Below, one piece after another: positions 24,637-33,904 of a stretch of 64,000 bases of DNA. Made by a program: the position numbers and the translations under genes. This DNA is from Flavisolibacter longurius (GTDB lineage: Bacteria > Bacteroidota > Bacteroidia > Chitinophagales > Chitinophagaceae), in contig JACJGO010000009.1 of NCBI GenBank assembly GCA_014163555.1, positions 62,001-126,000 of the forward strand. The letters are read 5' to 3'. Each line of letters starts with the position of its first letter. Within the stretch, counting starts at the first letter, position 1. The notes below the pieces were generated by a model. That model was not told where the DNA came from. It saw only the letters and a list, made by a program, of their open reading frames with translations, and did not search any database.

Positions 24637-27204
24637 CTATTTCGGATCCAGAACATCGCCAATGCGGTCCACCACATCCTGCAGGTGGGCACGGCTGGTG
24701 GCATCCTTGTACGCCGGAAGGGCAGCACGGATCTCACCCTGCAGGGAGCGCAGTTGTGCCTTGGCTATAGAAATTGCATCGGAGGTGCGACTATAATCCG
24801 CTGAAACACCAAAGCTCCTGGCGGCCGCAGCAGCAGGTGAAGTATCCACTTTCAGGTTATTGGCCAGTTGCTCTACAAATGCTTTTTGCAGGTTGCGACG
24901 GTAAATGTCGATCGGCTTACGGGTAGCCAGTTCGCTCCAGATACCTTTGCGCAGATCCGTTACCATCTCCGTAGCTGTGTACACATTCTTCTCACCGCTG
25001 GCCTCGTAGCGGAACATCTTGTTGAACGTGCTGTTGCTCAGCAGTCGGCCCAGGATGTTATTCTGCACACTCAGAATGGTATTCATCGGGTTGATGCTAA
25101 CCAGGCCTTCAATTTTGTTATTCTTCAGCCACATCGGGGTGGTGAACAATTGCTGGTGCAGGAACTGCATGGCTTCTTTTTGGGTAGCCTTCGGTGTGAA
25201 CTCGATCACCACGCCACCTTCTTCCTGCATACGCGGTGTGGTTTGAATACCACCGATATTTTTGGCCACATGACCCATGTAGCGGTTAAACTGCGTTGTC
25301 AGTTGACCGTACATATTTTGCAGGCCGCGGTAGTCACGGTTTTCTTCTTTTGTCCACTCGGGCAGGTTGTTCATGATACGCTGCAGGTTCTTGATACCAT
25401 AAGCACTTGCCTTCATGGCGTTATCGCCAAGGTCTTCGTTCTGGCCGCGGGGATCATCAAAATCGATCTCCGTGCCAAACCAAAGGCGCTTGTTTTTCAT
25501 TTTCTCCATGGTCAGCTTGTTCAGGGCGGCCACTTCATCCTGCGGGGTTTTGTGCTCCGGCATCCAGCGGTAACCCCACTCAATAGCCCAGATGTCATAA
25601 TCGCCTATGCGGGGGAAGAGGCCTTTATCGCTGATCTTGTCTTCCGGCTGTGCCACGTAGTTAAAGCGGGCATAGTCCATGATAGAAGGCGTGTGACCAT
25701 TGGCTTCTACCCAGGCTTTGTTGCGCAGGTTTTCCACCGGTACGGTAGAAGAGGAACCATAGTTGTGGCGCAGGCCCAGGGTGTGACCCACCTCATGTGA
25801 GGATACAAAGCGGATCAATTCTCCCATCAGTGAATCAGGGAATACCAGTTGGCGGGCACGGGGATCAACGGCTGCTGTCTGCACAAAATACCAGTCGCGC
25901 AGCAGGCTCATTACGTTGTGGTACCAGTTGATGTGCGACTCCAGGATCTCACCGGTGCGGGGATCGTGTACATTGGGCCCACTAGCATTCGGAATATCAG
26001 ACGGTTTGTAAACGATAGCAGAGTGGCGGGCATCTTCCAGGCTCCAGGAAGGGTTGTCGGAAGGCGCCACTTTTGCATAGATGGCATTTTTCCAGCCGGC
26101 CTTTTCAAAAGCTTTTTGCCAGTCGTTCACACCCTGGATCAGGTAAGGGATCCATTTTTTCGGCGTAGCCGGATCAATGTAGTAAACGATCGGCTTGGCG
26201 GGTTCCACCAGTTCGCCGCGCAGGTATTTGGCTTCATCGCCGGGTTTGGGTTCCAGTCTCCAACGAACCGCCATAGACACTCTTTCCACACCTTGCGGAT
26301 TGGCATCGTAGTCGGTATAACCGGTGGCAAAATAACCAACACGGGGATCAAACAGGCGGGGCTTCATTGGGTTGCCCGGCAACAGGATCATGGAGCTGTT
26401 CAGCTCATAGGTTGACGGCGAACCGGCTGAAGGCTGACCGATGCTGATGGTCATGCCACCACCTTGCGGCGTCGGGGTACGCATGTAGGTCTTTACCGTT
26501 TTAACCTCGATATTGGTAGGGAAAGACTTAACATCGGTGATGTAAGAAGTTTCCCGCTGATAGGCAGTAAGGCCCAGGGTGCGTTTTACATTGGCGTTGA
26601 AAAACAGCACGTCGTTGTCGCCCATCAGGTAATCTGTGATCTCAATAACCGAACCTTTGGCATTGGTGATAGAATCATGCGCCAGGGCTTTTACGTCGAA
26701 AGCCGCCATAATCGGCTGCAGGTTCGAATTGCGTACGGCCTGGTACATACCGGCGGAATCACGTCCCGCTTCGTCAAACGAAAGGCCACGCATGAAAATC
26801 TTGTTGTTCGGTCCTTTCTCAAAAGAAATCTCTTTTTTCCCGATGATATCACCGGCATAACCAATAAAGCCGGCACGCGGACCTGCTGGGGCTTTGGAAA
26901 TACGATTTACAATAAGGATCTCACGGCCCAAGAGAGAGTCAGGGATCTCGAAATAATACTTGTCATCAACTTTGTGGGTAACAAAAAGGCCACGGTCAGT
27001 TTTGGCTTTTGCTGTAATCACTTCTGCATACGGTTTGGGACCTGCGGCCTGTCCCGGTGTACTGGCTGGCCTGCCGGGAAAATTACCCGGGGTAGCCGTA
27101 CCGTTGCCGTTAGTTGGTGGAGTGGAAGGTGTTCGTTGAGCGAAACCTGCTGCACTGGTCAATAAAAGTCCTGTTGCCATAGCAACAGCGAAGCGACGGT
27201 TCAT
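24637..27204 (-). CDS. secreted zinc metalloprotease, DUF5117/DUF4953 family
   Basis: 855 residues from MNRRFAVAMATGLLL, which gives a clear signal peptide ending at GFAQ; a further-upstream ATG (27240) would add 12 residues before it. A proline-rich linker (about 25-60) precedes the DUF5117-type domain. The zinc site HEVGHTLGLRHN lies near 467-478 with the third ligand expected downstream. These large exported proteases are abundant in Bacteroidota; substrates are unknown. Confidence 0.88.
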   Translation of the reverse strand: MNRRFAVAMATGLLLTSAAGFAQRTPSTPPTNGNGTATPGNFPGRPASTPGQAAGPKPYAEVITAKAKTDRGLFVTHKVDDKYYFEIPDSLLGREILIVNRISKAPAGPRAGFIGYAGDIIGKKEISFEKGPNNKIFMRGLSFDEAGRDSAGMYQAVRNSNLQPIMAAFDVKALAHDSITNAKGSVIEITDYLMGDNDVLFFNANVKRTLGLTAYQRETSYITDVKSFPTNIEVKTVKTYMRTPTPQGGGMTISIGQPSAGSPSTYELNSSMILLPGNPMKPRLFDPRVGYFATGYTDYDANPQGVERVSMAVRWRLEPKPGDEAKYLRGELVEPAKPIVYYIDPATPKKWIPYLIQGVNDWQKAFEKAGWKNAIYAKVAPSDNPSWSLEDARHSAIVYKPSDIPNASGPNVHDPRTGEILESHINWYHNVMSLLRDWYFVQTAAVDPRARQLVFPDSLMGELIRFVSSHEVGHTLGLRHNYGSSSTVPVENLRNKAWVEANGHTPSIMDYARFNYVAQPEDKISDKGLFPRIGDYDIWAIEWGYRWMPEHKTPQDEVAALNKLTMEKMKNKRLWFGTEIDFDDPRGQNEDLGDNAMKASAYGIKNLQRIMNNLPEWTKEENRDYRGLQNMYGQLTTQFNRYMGHVAKNIGGIQTTPRMQEEGGVVIEFTPKATQKEAMQFLHQQLFTTPMWLKNNKIEGLVSINPMNTILSVQNNILGRLLSNSTFNKMFRYEASGEKNVYTATEMVTDLRKGIWSELATRKPIDIYRRNLQKAFVEQLANNLKVDTSPAAAAARSFGVSADYSRTSDAISIAKAQLRSLQGEIRAALPAYKDATSRAHLQDVVDRIGDVLDPK

Positions 27205-27410
27205 TCCTGTGTTTTTAAAATGTTTGGAAATGCGAAACAATAAAGCTCGGAAATTACAATGGAACAGTCAGTTAAAACGCAGTCATATAGAAGAACTTAA
27301 CCTTTATTAACAAAGTTGTTGGAGGATGGAAAAAGGGTTGCAGGCAAGGGTTCAACAAAAATTTTATGCTATAAAACAAATAACGTAAATTCATAATACA
27401 ACGAGGTTTT

Positions 27411-27860
27411 ATGCGAAAACCCTCCTTTTCCCTTTTTCTCCTGCTGGGTCAATTGGCATTTTCACAGGGCTCACGGGTTGATTTTGCCAAATTGGAAGAG
27501 GCATTACCGCAGCGGACTGTCATCACCGAAGCGTACCGGAACCATCTCAAAACAACATTCGGATTTCCTCCTGCAATAACCATTGACCACCTGTATATGC
27601 GGAATGATTTTGCTTTTCTGGTGGGAAAGATGCGGGATAGTGGCGGAAAGGAAATTGATTTTGCACGGTTTGATCTTTCCAAACAAAAAGCATTTTTCCC
27701 CTTCAAAGGACAGGAAACAAGGGCGCTGCTGAAGCGAAAAGGGGAAGGATGGGAGGTTCTGGCTTGGATCGTTTCGCCTGACGACGCCTACTGTGCCTGC
27801 TGGTGGGCCGAATACAGTGCACCAAAAGAGCTATTCGACTATACGGATTATTGCCGCTAA
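27411..27860 (+). CDS. small secreted protein of unknown function
   Basis: 149 residues with a signal peptide (MRKPSFSLFLLLGQLAFSQ). The mature part has two adjacent-type cysteines and tryptophans (DDAYCACWWAEY) near the C-terminus and a final Cys. No family was recognised. A bidirectional terminator follows. Confidence 0.65.
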   Translation: MRKPSFSLFLLLGQLAFSQGSRVDFAKLEEALPQRTVITEAYRNHLKTTFGFPPAITIDHLYMRNDFAFLVGKMRDSGGKEIDFARFDLSKQKAFFPFKGQETRALLKRKGEGWEVLAWIVSPDDAYCACWWAEYSAPKELFDYTDYCR

Positions 27861-27881
27861 GCGGAAGGCAAAGCAGAACAA

Positions 27882-27913
27882 AAAAGGGTGTTTACCAAAA
27901 CACCCTTTTCTTT
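27882..27913. terminator. bidirectional terminator between convergent genes
   Basis: AAAAGGGTGTTT (27882-27893) pairs perfectly with 27898-27909 around ACCA, flanked by A and T tracts; it fits both the 27411 gene and the anti-sigma gene. Confidence 0.85.
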
Positions 27914-27922
27914 TGCAAGGCC

Positions 27923-28450
27923 TTATCGGTTCATCAGCTTTTTTCGTTTATAGGCCAGGTATCGATCCAGCAGCATCAGTCCCAGAATTACATTGATCAT
28001 CATAAACAGGTTTACAAAGGAATTGCTGAACATACGGCTGTAGTCAACCGAGGTAAAATCGATGCCCGTTGCACTGCTGTTGCCGGTGCCGGACGACCAA
28101 TCGACCTGCGAAAGGCCAAACACCAAGAAGCCCACAATCACGGTTATAAAAAAAGCCGCAATGCCCCAGATGATGCGGGTGTTGATGTATTTTTTTGCCG
28201 CTGGTGTTATTTGCAGGCGGGCTATTTCCTCCATTACGTTTTTGGTAAAACGAAGCGAAGGCTCCTCCAGTTCCGTAACCTGAACCAGGCTGTGAATATC
28301 CAGCAACTCGGCATATTTTTCCCGCCATGCGCTGTTCTCGGCAATAAGCTTTTCAATGGTCGAAGCTTCATTGCTGGTGCCGTCGATATAGTCCCAAAGC
28401 CTGCTTTCCATATCAGGACTCTGCTGTTCGGGAAATGAATTAATAGCCAT
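27923..28450 (-). CDS. membrane anti-sigma-factor-like protein
   Basis: 175 residues: a cytosolic N-terminal helical region (about 10-80, ESRLWDYIDGTSNEASTIEKLI) and two membrane helices (near 92-115 and 143-165). It follows the ECF sigma gene by 13 bases on the same strand, the standard place for a cognate anti-sigma factor. A ZAS zinc motif (HxxxCxxC) is not seen, so binding may be zinc-independent, or it may be another kind of regulator. Confidence 0.68.
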   Translation of the reverse strand: MAINSFPEQQSPDMESRLWDYIDGTSNEASTIEKLIAENSAWREKYAELLDIHSLVQVTELEEPSLRFTKNVMEEIARLQITPAAKKYINTRIIWGIAAFFITVIVGFLVFGLSQVDWSSGTGNSSATGIDFTSVDYSRMFSNSFVNLFMMINVILGLMLLDRYLAYKRKKLMNR

Positions 28451-28463
28451 ATACTCCGGTTTG

Positions 28464-29048
28464 TTATGAATGAAGATCTTTTATTTCGGCCGCAAAATGG
28501 GTTTGCAGCCTTTCTTTTAATCGGGTTCGGGCCCGGTGCAACTGCACCTTCACCGCGTTTTGTTCTTTGCCCATGATCTTTGTAATTTCTTCCAGCGATT
28601 GCTCGCCTTTGTAAAACAGGGTAATGATCTGGGCATCATCGGTACTCAGCATTTTAATGGCCTCGTTCACCATGGCCACACGGCTTTTTTGCTCTACCTG
28701 GTTGGCACTCATACCGCCATCGAGGTTATCGGCGACAGCAAACACTTTTTCATTGTCCAGCGACTGCACATCCAGCTTTTTCTTTCGCAGGAAAGTTAGG
28801 CAGGAGGTGGTGGCTATGGTGTACAACCAGGTGCTGAACTTGGATGCTCCCTTAAAATCGGCCAAAGAACGAAACGCTTTTACAAAAATATCCTGCGACA
28901 CCTCCTCCGCATCTTCCCGGCTGCTGATATAACGCAGCACAATGGTATAGACAAAGGCTTTGTAACGGTCCACCAACTCGGCATAGGCAGCCGATTGTCC
29001 CTGCAGAACAAGCTGTATCAGATCGTTATCTGGCGTTTTGGCGTGCAT
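28464..29048 (-). CDS. ECF RNA polymerase sigma factor
   Basis: 194 residues. Region 2 is FKAFVYTIVLRYISSREDAEEVSQDIFVKAFRSL (about 28-61, read in parts) and region 4 DAQIITLFYKGEQSLEEITKI / NAVKVQLHRARTRLKERL near 135-180. It directs polymerase to a regulon probably held in check by the adjacent membrane protein. Confidence 0.9.
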   Translation of the reverse strand: MHAKTPDNDLIQLVLQGQSAAYAELVDRYKAFVYTIVLRYISSREDAEEVSQDIFVKAFRSLADFKGASKFSTWLYTIATTSCLTFLRKKKLDVQSLDNEKVFAVADNLDGGMSANQVEQKSRVAMVNEAIKMLSTDDAQIITLFYKGEQSLEEITKIMGKEQNAVKVQLHRARTRLKERLQTHFAAEIKDLHS

Positions 29049-29436
29049 TCCGGGTCTTTGACGACAGTTAGAGCGGTGTGGTTACAGGTGCAAGGTAAGA
29101 TTTCTCGTTCACGGGTTTACCTGTTCACGGGTTCACTAGTTATTTGTCTAAGCATTGATATAAATTGATTCATCAGCCTCATTTTCCGGTATCCTTATAG
29201 CTAACACTTTTATGAACTTAACTTCAAAACCAGTGAACCAGTGAACCAGTGAACTTGTGAACTCGTGAACTTTTTGTGTAACCTCACTACAACACCCGTC
29301 GTCCTATCAGCAGAACCAGTTCTTTAAAAAAATTTTTAAGCGATCTGTAACCAGGGCCAACTACATGTAGTCAGATTGTTTAGAGCCACGAACAGGGCTG
29401 GAAACTAAAAACCATAAACCTTATAAAATTTATTGT
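29049..29436. other. non-coding gap between the sigma factor and DUF6249 genes
   Basis: About 390 bases with no credible gene. It contains the inverted 8-base repeat array at 29107-29274. Confidence 0.7.
29107..29274. repeat. 8-base repeats in inverted blocks
   Basis: The left block is GTTCACGG, GTTTACCT, GTTCACGG, GTTCACTA (29107-29138); the right block is CCAGTGAA three times, then CTTGTGAA and CTCGTGAA (29230-29269). The blocks are reverse-complementary in type (GTTCAC vs GTGAAC) and about 90 bases apart. The period is 8, unlike the 7-base arrays elsewhere. Confidence 0.85.
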
Positions 29437-29838
29437 ATGCGAGACGCAGAAATCTTGATCCCGATCTTAGTTCCTCTTGGTGCTTTTGCCATGGTGTTTG
29501 GCATTATTTACCTCCGCACCCGCGAAAACATGGCCATGATTGACAAAGGCATGAACCCCAAACGCTATGCAAACCTTCCCGCTCCGTTCCGGAGCCTGAA
29601 AACCGGGCTGCTTCTCCTGGGTGCCGGTGTTGGATTGCTGCTGGCTTATATTATCTCACACAACATGAGCGGTCGCGATCACGAAGCTATTTATTTCTCA
29701 CTGATTGCTATCGGCGGCGGTCTTGGACTGATCGGTTCCTATGCCATGGAAAAGAAAGAGTACGACAATACCCGCGAATATCATCCTAACCGCGAGTACA
29801 GCACCCGTCGTGAATCAGAAACAACCCATATTCAATAA
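29437..29838 (+). CDS. DUF6249-type small membrane protein
   Basis: 133 residues with three membrane helices (about 7-25, 56-74, 86-104) around a short cytosolic loop RTRENMAMIDKGMNP, then a charged Tyr/Arg/Asn-rich tail. This pattern recalls the DUF6249 family, whose function is unknown and which is often near ECF sigma genes in Bacteroidota. A terminator follows. Confidence 0.72.
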   Translation: MRDAEILIPILVPLGAFAMVFGIIYLRTRENMAMIDKGMNPKRYANLPAPFRSLKTGLLLLGAGVGLLLAYIISHNMSGRDHEAIYFSLIAIGGGLGLIGSYAMEKKEYDNTREYHPNREYSTRRESETTHIQ

Positions 29839-29862
29839 CTACACAGTAAACCAAAATCAATT

Positions 29863-29889
29863 AAGGGTTGCCAGGTGCAACCCTTTTTT
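29863..29889 (+). terminator. terminator after the DUF6249 gene
   Basis: AAGGGTTGC (29863-29871) pairs with GCAACCCTT (29877-29885), then T residues. Confidence 0.85.
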
Positions 29890-29953
29890 TGCGTTTGGGG
29901 AAAATTGGATTTTGATCATTCCTTACTCTTCTTTCCATGGGATAAAAATTGCA

Positions 29954-31252
29954 ATGACTTTGAGCATGGAACAAATGGAATTTGATGTCGTTATCGTTGG
30001 GGCTGGCGCTGCTGGGATGACTGCGGCCCTTGAACTTGCACTGACCGGGAGGCGTGTAGGTATTGTTGAAGCAAAAGACCGGGTGGGTGGCAGAATGCAT
30101 ACGTTCACAGGTGACATTTATCCCATTGAACTGGGTGCTGAATTTGTACACGGAAATCTTCCGCTGACAAAACAATTTTTGGAAAAAGCAGGAGCGGATA
30201 ACTATACGGTGAAAGGCAGCATCTGGCAATACAAAGACGGCAACCTGCAGCAACAGGAAGATTTTATTGAGGACTACAAAACACTGGAAAAAAAATGCAA
30301 ATCGCTGGAAGAAGACAAGCCGGTAGAACGTTTTTTACAGGAAGACCTGGCCGATAAAGAAGCGGAAGAGCTTCGATTTTCCCTGCGCAATTATGTGGAA
30401 GGGTACTATGCTGCCGACACACGCACTGCCAGCACGAGGGCTTTGTGCAACGAGCTGACAAAAGGGGAGGAGGAGCAGTTCCGCATCCGGCAGGGCTATG
30501 TTGAACTGGTGAGAATTTTGGAAAAAAGCTGCAGGGAAAAGGGGGTGCAGTTTTTTCTATCCCAATCTGTTTTGCAGGTGCAATGGAAAAAGGGAAGCGT
30601 TACCGTTATTACGGAAAAACAAACCTTTCAGGCTGCAAAAGTTTTAGTGACCGTTCCTGTTGGCGTGTTGCAAAAGGAAGCGATCACATTTTTCCCGGCA
30701 CTTCCCCAAATAAAGAAGGCAGTACAAACACTAGGCTTTGGCCATGTGGTAAAAATTGTTTTTCGGTTTGATTCGGTTTTTTGGAAAGAGAAAACAAATA
30801 CCGGTGGAAATGATCTTTCGGACATGGGCTTTTTGTTCTCGCGGGAAGAGGTTCCGACATGGTGGACACATTACCCGGATGACCGGCCCCTTTTGACCGG
30901 CTGGCTGGCAGGACCCCAGGCAGCCGCTGCCCAGTTTTTAAGCAAAGAAGAGATCGTGGAAAAAGCGTTGGGTTCCTTATCCACTATCCTTGGGGTGGAC
31001 AAATTTCGTTTGCAGCAAATCATTGAAGAAGCCTATTACTACAATTGGTCTGCTGATCCTTTTGTATACGGTGCCTATTCGTATGAAACGGTAGGAGGAG
31101 AGGAAGCGATCCGGACGGTGCAGCAAGGCATAGAAGACACTGTATACTTTGCAGGGGAAGGTCTACATATTGGTCCTATAATAGGTACCGTGGAAGCGGC
31201 CCTGGTCAGTGGCCGGGATACAGCGCACAGGATAATTGCTGCATTGGGTTAA
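29954..31252 (+). CDS. flavin-containing amine oxidase
   Basis: 432 residues from ATG 29954; 29966 and 29975 are close alternatives. The Rossmann FAD site VIVGAGAAGMTAALELA near 11-27 is followed by VEAKDRVGGRMHTF. The C-terminus holds YFAGEGLHIGPIIGTVEAAL, the second FAD contact of monoamine and polyamine oxidases. It probably oxidises an amine with H2O2 release. No signal peptide is seen. Confidence 0.82.
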   Translation: MTLSMEQMEFDVVIVGAGAAGMTAALELALTGRRVGIVEAKDRVGGRMHTFTGDIYPIELGAEFVHGNLPLTKQFLEKAGADNYTVKGSIWQYKDGNLQQQEDFIEDYKTLEKKCKSLEEDKPVERFLQEDLADKEAEELRFSLRNYVEGYYAADTRTASTRALCNELTKGEEEQFRIRQGYVELVRILEKSCREKGVQFFLSQSVLQVQWKKGSVTVITEKQTFQAAKVLVTVPVGVLQKEAITFFPALPQIKKAVQTLGFGHVVKIVFRFDSVFWKEKTNTGGNDLSDMGFLFSREEVPTWWTHYPDDRPLLTGWLAGPQAAAAQFLSKEEIVEKALGSLSTILGVDKFRLQQIIEEAYYYNWSADPFVYGAYSYETVGGEEAIRTVQQGIEDTVYFAGEGLHIGPIIGTVEAALVSGRDTAHRIIAALG

Positions 31253-31316
31253 AATATTTTGCGCAGCAAAGTGTGGATTGGTATGGTTTTTCTGCCATCT
31301 AAAGAAATGTTTGATT

Positions 31317-31505
31317 ATGACTATGAAAGGCAGCAGATCGCAAAACAATATGCAGAATAAGTCAATGGCCTCGCATCGCCCCCGGCCGGAAAATAAAGAT
31401 GACCTGGACAGCCGGAAAAACGAAGAGCAGGACACAAAGGGGAGCGATGTTACGCACAACGAAAAGCAAAAAAGAAACGACCGGAAGAATGTAAAGAATG
31501 ATTAA
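31317..31505 (+). CDS. short hydrophilic protein (uncertain)
   Basis: About 62 residues starting MTMKGSRSQNNMQN; almost entirely polar and charged, rich in Lys, Asp, Asn and Arg. It is followed 27 bases later by a strong terminator, the main argument for a real gene. No family was recognised and it may be spurious. Confidence 0.4.
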   Translation: MTMKGSRSQNNMQNKSMASHRPRPENKDDLDSRKNEEQDTKGSDVTHNEKQKRNDRKNVKND

Positions 31506-31532
31506 AGTAGTTGTTGATTGAGTAGGGCAAGA

Positions 31533-31585
31533 CAGGTGAAGGAGGAGCGGTGTTCAAAACCACACTCTTCTTCACCTGTTTTTTT
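31533..31585 (+). terminator. terminator before nagB
   Basis: CAGGTGAAG (from 31533) pairs with CTTCACCTG ending at 31578, with an imperfect inner stem, followed by eight T residues. Confidence 0.8.
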
Positions 31586-31840
31586 ACGGGATCAATATTT
31601 AAAAAATAGAAACCGTTTTGTATCGGGTCAGTTCTATTTTCCTGAAACCCTGAAAATGACTTTACATGCGGTTGGTAATTTCCTGTTGTCGATTGAATGT
31701 GGTGAAGTCATGGCCGCGATAATCTTTCCGAACATGCATGTGGATTTGTCGTTCATGTTTGTATAAGGCCGTTGATAGTTTTGTGTTCCCATCTGTGTTC
31801 GTTTCAGGCTATCTTTGGCCCGCTTAAACGAAATGCTTAC
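31586..31840. other. nagB upstream region
   Basis: About 250 bases with no credible gene; it ends with the TATCTTTG box at 31810-31817. Confidence 0.5.
31810..31817 (+). promoter_or_regulatory. TAnnTTTG promoter box before nagB
   Basis: TATCTTTG, 23 bases upstream of the nagB ATG at 31841. Confidence 0.6.
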
Positions 31841-33769
31841 ATGCAAAACCAACCTACCGAGATTAATCTCATCGATGCTTTTGAACGGATTCCTGTCAAC
31901 ATTTTTCAAACCCTGACGGATGGCTCCAAAGCTGCCGCGCAAAGGGTCGCAGATCTTATCCGTGCCAAACAACAAAGGGGCGAAACCTGTATTCTGGGTA
32001 TGGCCACCGGGTCTACGCCTCGCACCTTGTATGCCGAACTGGTACGGATGCACAAAGAAGAAGGCTTAAGCTTTCGGAACGTGGTTACGTTTAACCTGGA
32101 CGAATATTATCCTATTGAAAAGGATGCCTGGCAGAGTTATTACAACTACATGCACCGTAATCTTTTTCAGCACATTGATATAGACCCGGCAAACATTTAT
32201 ATCCCCAATGGGGAGTTGCCAAAAGAAGCCATCAAAGAACATTGCGCAGCTTACGAAAAAAAGATAGAAGAAGCCGGTGGTATTGATCTGCAGATTCTCG
32301 GCATTGGAAACAATGGCCATATTGGCTTTAACGAGCCCGGATCAAGCATTTACTCCCGTACGCGGCTGATCAACCTGGAGAATTCTACACGCCTTGCCAA
32401 TGCATACGAGTTTGCTAATATTTCGCAGGTACCACGGTTGGCCCTAACGATGGGTATCAGCACCATTCTGAAAGCAAAACAAATTATTCTCTTGGCCTGG
32501 GGAGATGGTAAAGCAGCAGTGGTACAAAAAGCAGTAGAAGGCAACATTATGGAAAGCGTGCCGGCAAGCCTGCTGCAGAATCATGCGGATTGCATGTTCT
32601 ACCTGGATGAAGCAGCCGCAGCCGAACTGACTCGTTTTAAATCGCCCTGGCTGACCGGTGAAATTGAGTGGACCTCAAAAATGATCAAAAAGGCGGTGGT
32701 GAACATGGCTTTGAAACTGGGTAAACCCGTTTTGTCTTTAACCAATCATGATTATAATGAATACGGTTTAGGCGACCTGTTGATCGAACACGGAGATGCG
32801 TATGCCATCAACCTAAAAGTGTATTATATGCTTCGCGACAGCATCACCGGATGGCCTGGTGGTAAACCCGATGCACACATTCCGGCACACCCCGAACGGT
32901 CGAAGCCTTATCCCAAACGTTGTTTAATTTTTTCGCCGCACCCCGATGATGACATTATCAGCATGGGTGGTACCTTCCAGCGCCTGCACGACCAGGGGCA
33001 CGAAGTACATGTAGCCTATCAAACTTCCGGGAACATTGCCGTTACCGATGAATTTGTGACTCGCTTCCTGGACTTTGCAGTAGGCTTTGAAGAAATCGCC
33101 GGTATCAACAGCGATAAATCGGAAAACATTTTCCAGGATGTTCGCAGCTATCTCGCCAACAAAAAGCCCAACCAGATTGATACGCCTTTTATACGCTCCA
33201 TCAAGGGATTGATCCGTCGCTGCGAAGCAAAGGCCACGTGCCGTTACGTAGGGATCAAAGAAGAAGGCATTCATTTCCTTAACCTTCCTTTTTACGAAAC
33301 CGGAACCATTGAAAAGGCACCCATGGGTGAAGCCGATGTGCAAATCGCGATGGAACTGCTACGAAAGGTAAAACCGCACCAGGTTTTTGCTGCCGGCGAC
33401 CTGGCCGATCCGCACGGAACCCACAAAGTGTGTTTGGATATTATTTTCGAAGCCCTCCGGCGCATTAAAGCCGAAGGTGATGAATGGGTGGCCGATTGCT
33501 GGCTGTGGCTGTACAAAGGAGCCTGGCAGGAGTGGGAAATCAGTGAAATTGAAATGTCGATTCCCATGAGCCCGGACCAGGTAATGCAAAAGCGTTACGG
33601 CATTTTTATTCACCAATCGCAAAAAGACATGGTGCCGTTTCAGGGTAGCGATGCCCGTGAATTCTGGCAGCGTGCCGAAGAACGCAATGCCGCAACGGCA
33701 AACTTATATGCGCAACTGGGTCTCACCCAGTATGCCGCCATGGAAGCCTTTGTTCGCTGGCATTATTAG
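31841..33769 (+). CDS. nagB: glucosamine-6-phosphate deaminase fused to a PIG-L-like domain
   Basis: 642 residues from ATG 31841; an upstream in-frame ATG (31772) would precede the promoter box. Residues about 1-300 are the NagB deaminase: MATGSTPRTLY, FNLDEYYP and LGIGNNGHIGFNEP. Residues about 355-640 form a PIG-L/LmbE-type deacetylase-like domain with the zinc-site motif HPDDD at 367-371. The first part turns GlcN6P into fructose-6-phosphate and ammonia; the second would suit removal of acetyl or similar groups from amino sugars. Long NagB proteins like this are typical of Bacteroidota. Confidence 0.9.
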   Translation: MQNQPTEINLIDAFERIPVNIFQTLTDGSKAAAQRVADLIRAKQQRGETCILGMATGSTPRTLYAELVRMHKEEGLSFRNVVTFNLDEYYPIEKDAWQSYYNYMHRNLFQHIDIDPANIYIPNGELPKEAIKEHCAAYEKKIEEAGGIDLQILGIGNNGHIGFNEPGSSIYSRTRLINLENSTRLANAYEFANISQVPRLALTMGISTILKAKQIILLAWGDGKAAVVQKAVEGNIMESVPASLLQNHADCMFYLDEAAAAELTRFKSPWLTGEIEWTSKMIKKAVVNMALKLGKPVLSLTNHDYNEYGLGDLLIEHGDAYAINLKVYYMLRDSITGWPGGKPDAHIPAHPERSKPYPKRCLIFSPHPDDDIISMGGTFQRLHDQGHEVHVAYQTSGNIAVTDEFVTRFLDFAVGFEEIAGINSDKSENIFQDVRSYLANKKPNQIDTPFIRSIKGLIRRCEAKATCRYVGIKEEGIHFLNLPFYETGTIEKAPMGEADVQIAMELLRKVKPHQVFAAGDLADPHGTHKVCLDIIFEALRRIKAEGDEWVADCWLWLYKGAWQEWEISEIEMSIPMSPDQVMQKRYGIFIHQSQKDMVPFQGSDAREFWQRAEERNAATANLYAQLGLTQYAAMEAFVRWHY

Positions 33770-33828
33770 CCTTGGGGAAACAATGGCACGGCGGACACAA
33801 TAACTGTTTTCACTATCATATAAATTAT

Positions 33829-33855
33829 AAGGCGCTTTTAAGAGCGCCTTTTTTT
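33829..33855 (+). terminator. terminator after nagB
   Basis: GGCGCTTTTA/AGAGCGCC stem followed by seven T residues. Confidence 0.85.
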
Positions 33856-33879
33856 GTGCATTGGGTCTGTGGGTTCAAC

Positions 33880-33887
33880 TACCTTTG
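33880..33887 (+). promoter_or_regulatory. TAnnTTTG promoter box before the nuclease gene
   Basis: TACCTTTG, 17 bases before the ATG at 33905. Confidence 0.6.
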
Positions 33888-33904
33888 CAGGGAAACCAGC
33901 AGAG

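Noticed and set aside
27923-29048. FecI-FecR-SusC type trans-envelope signalling unit
   Set aside because: The anti-sigma lacks a FecR-like periplasmic domain and no TonB receptor is adjacent; the SusC gene is over 30 kb away.
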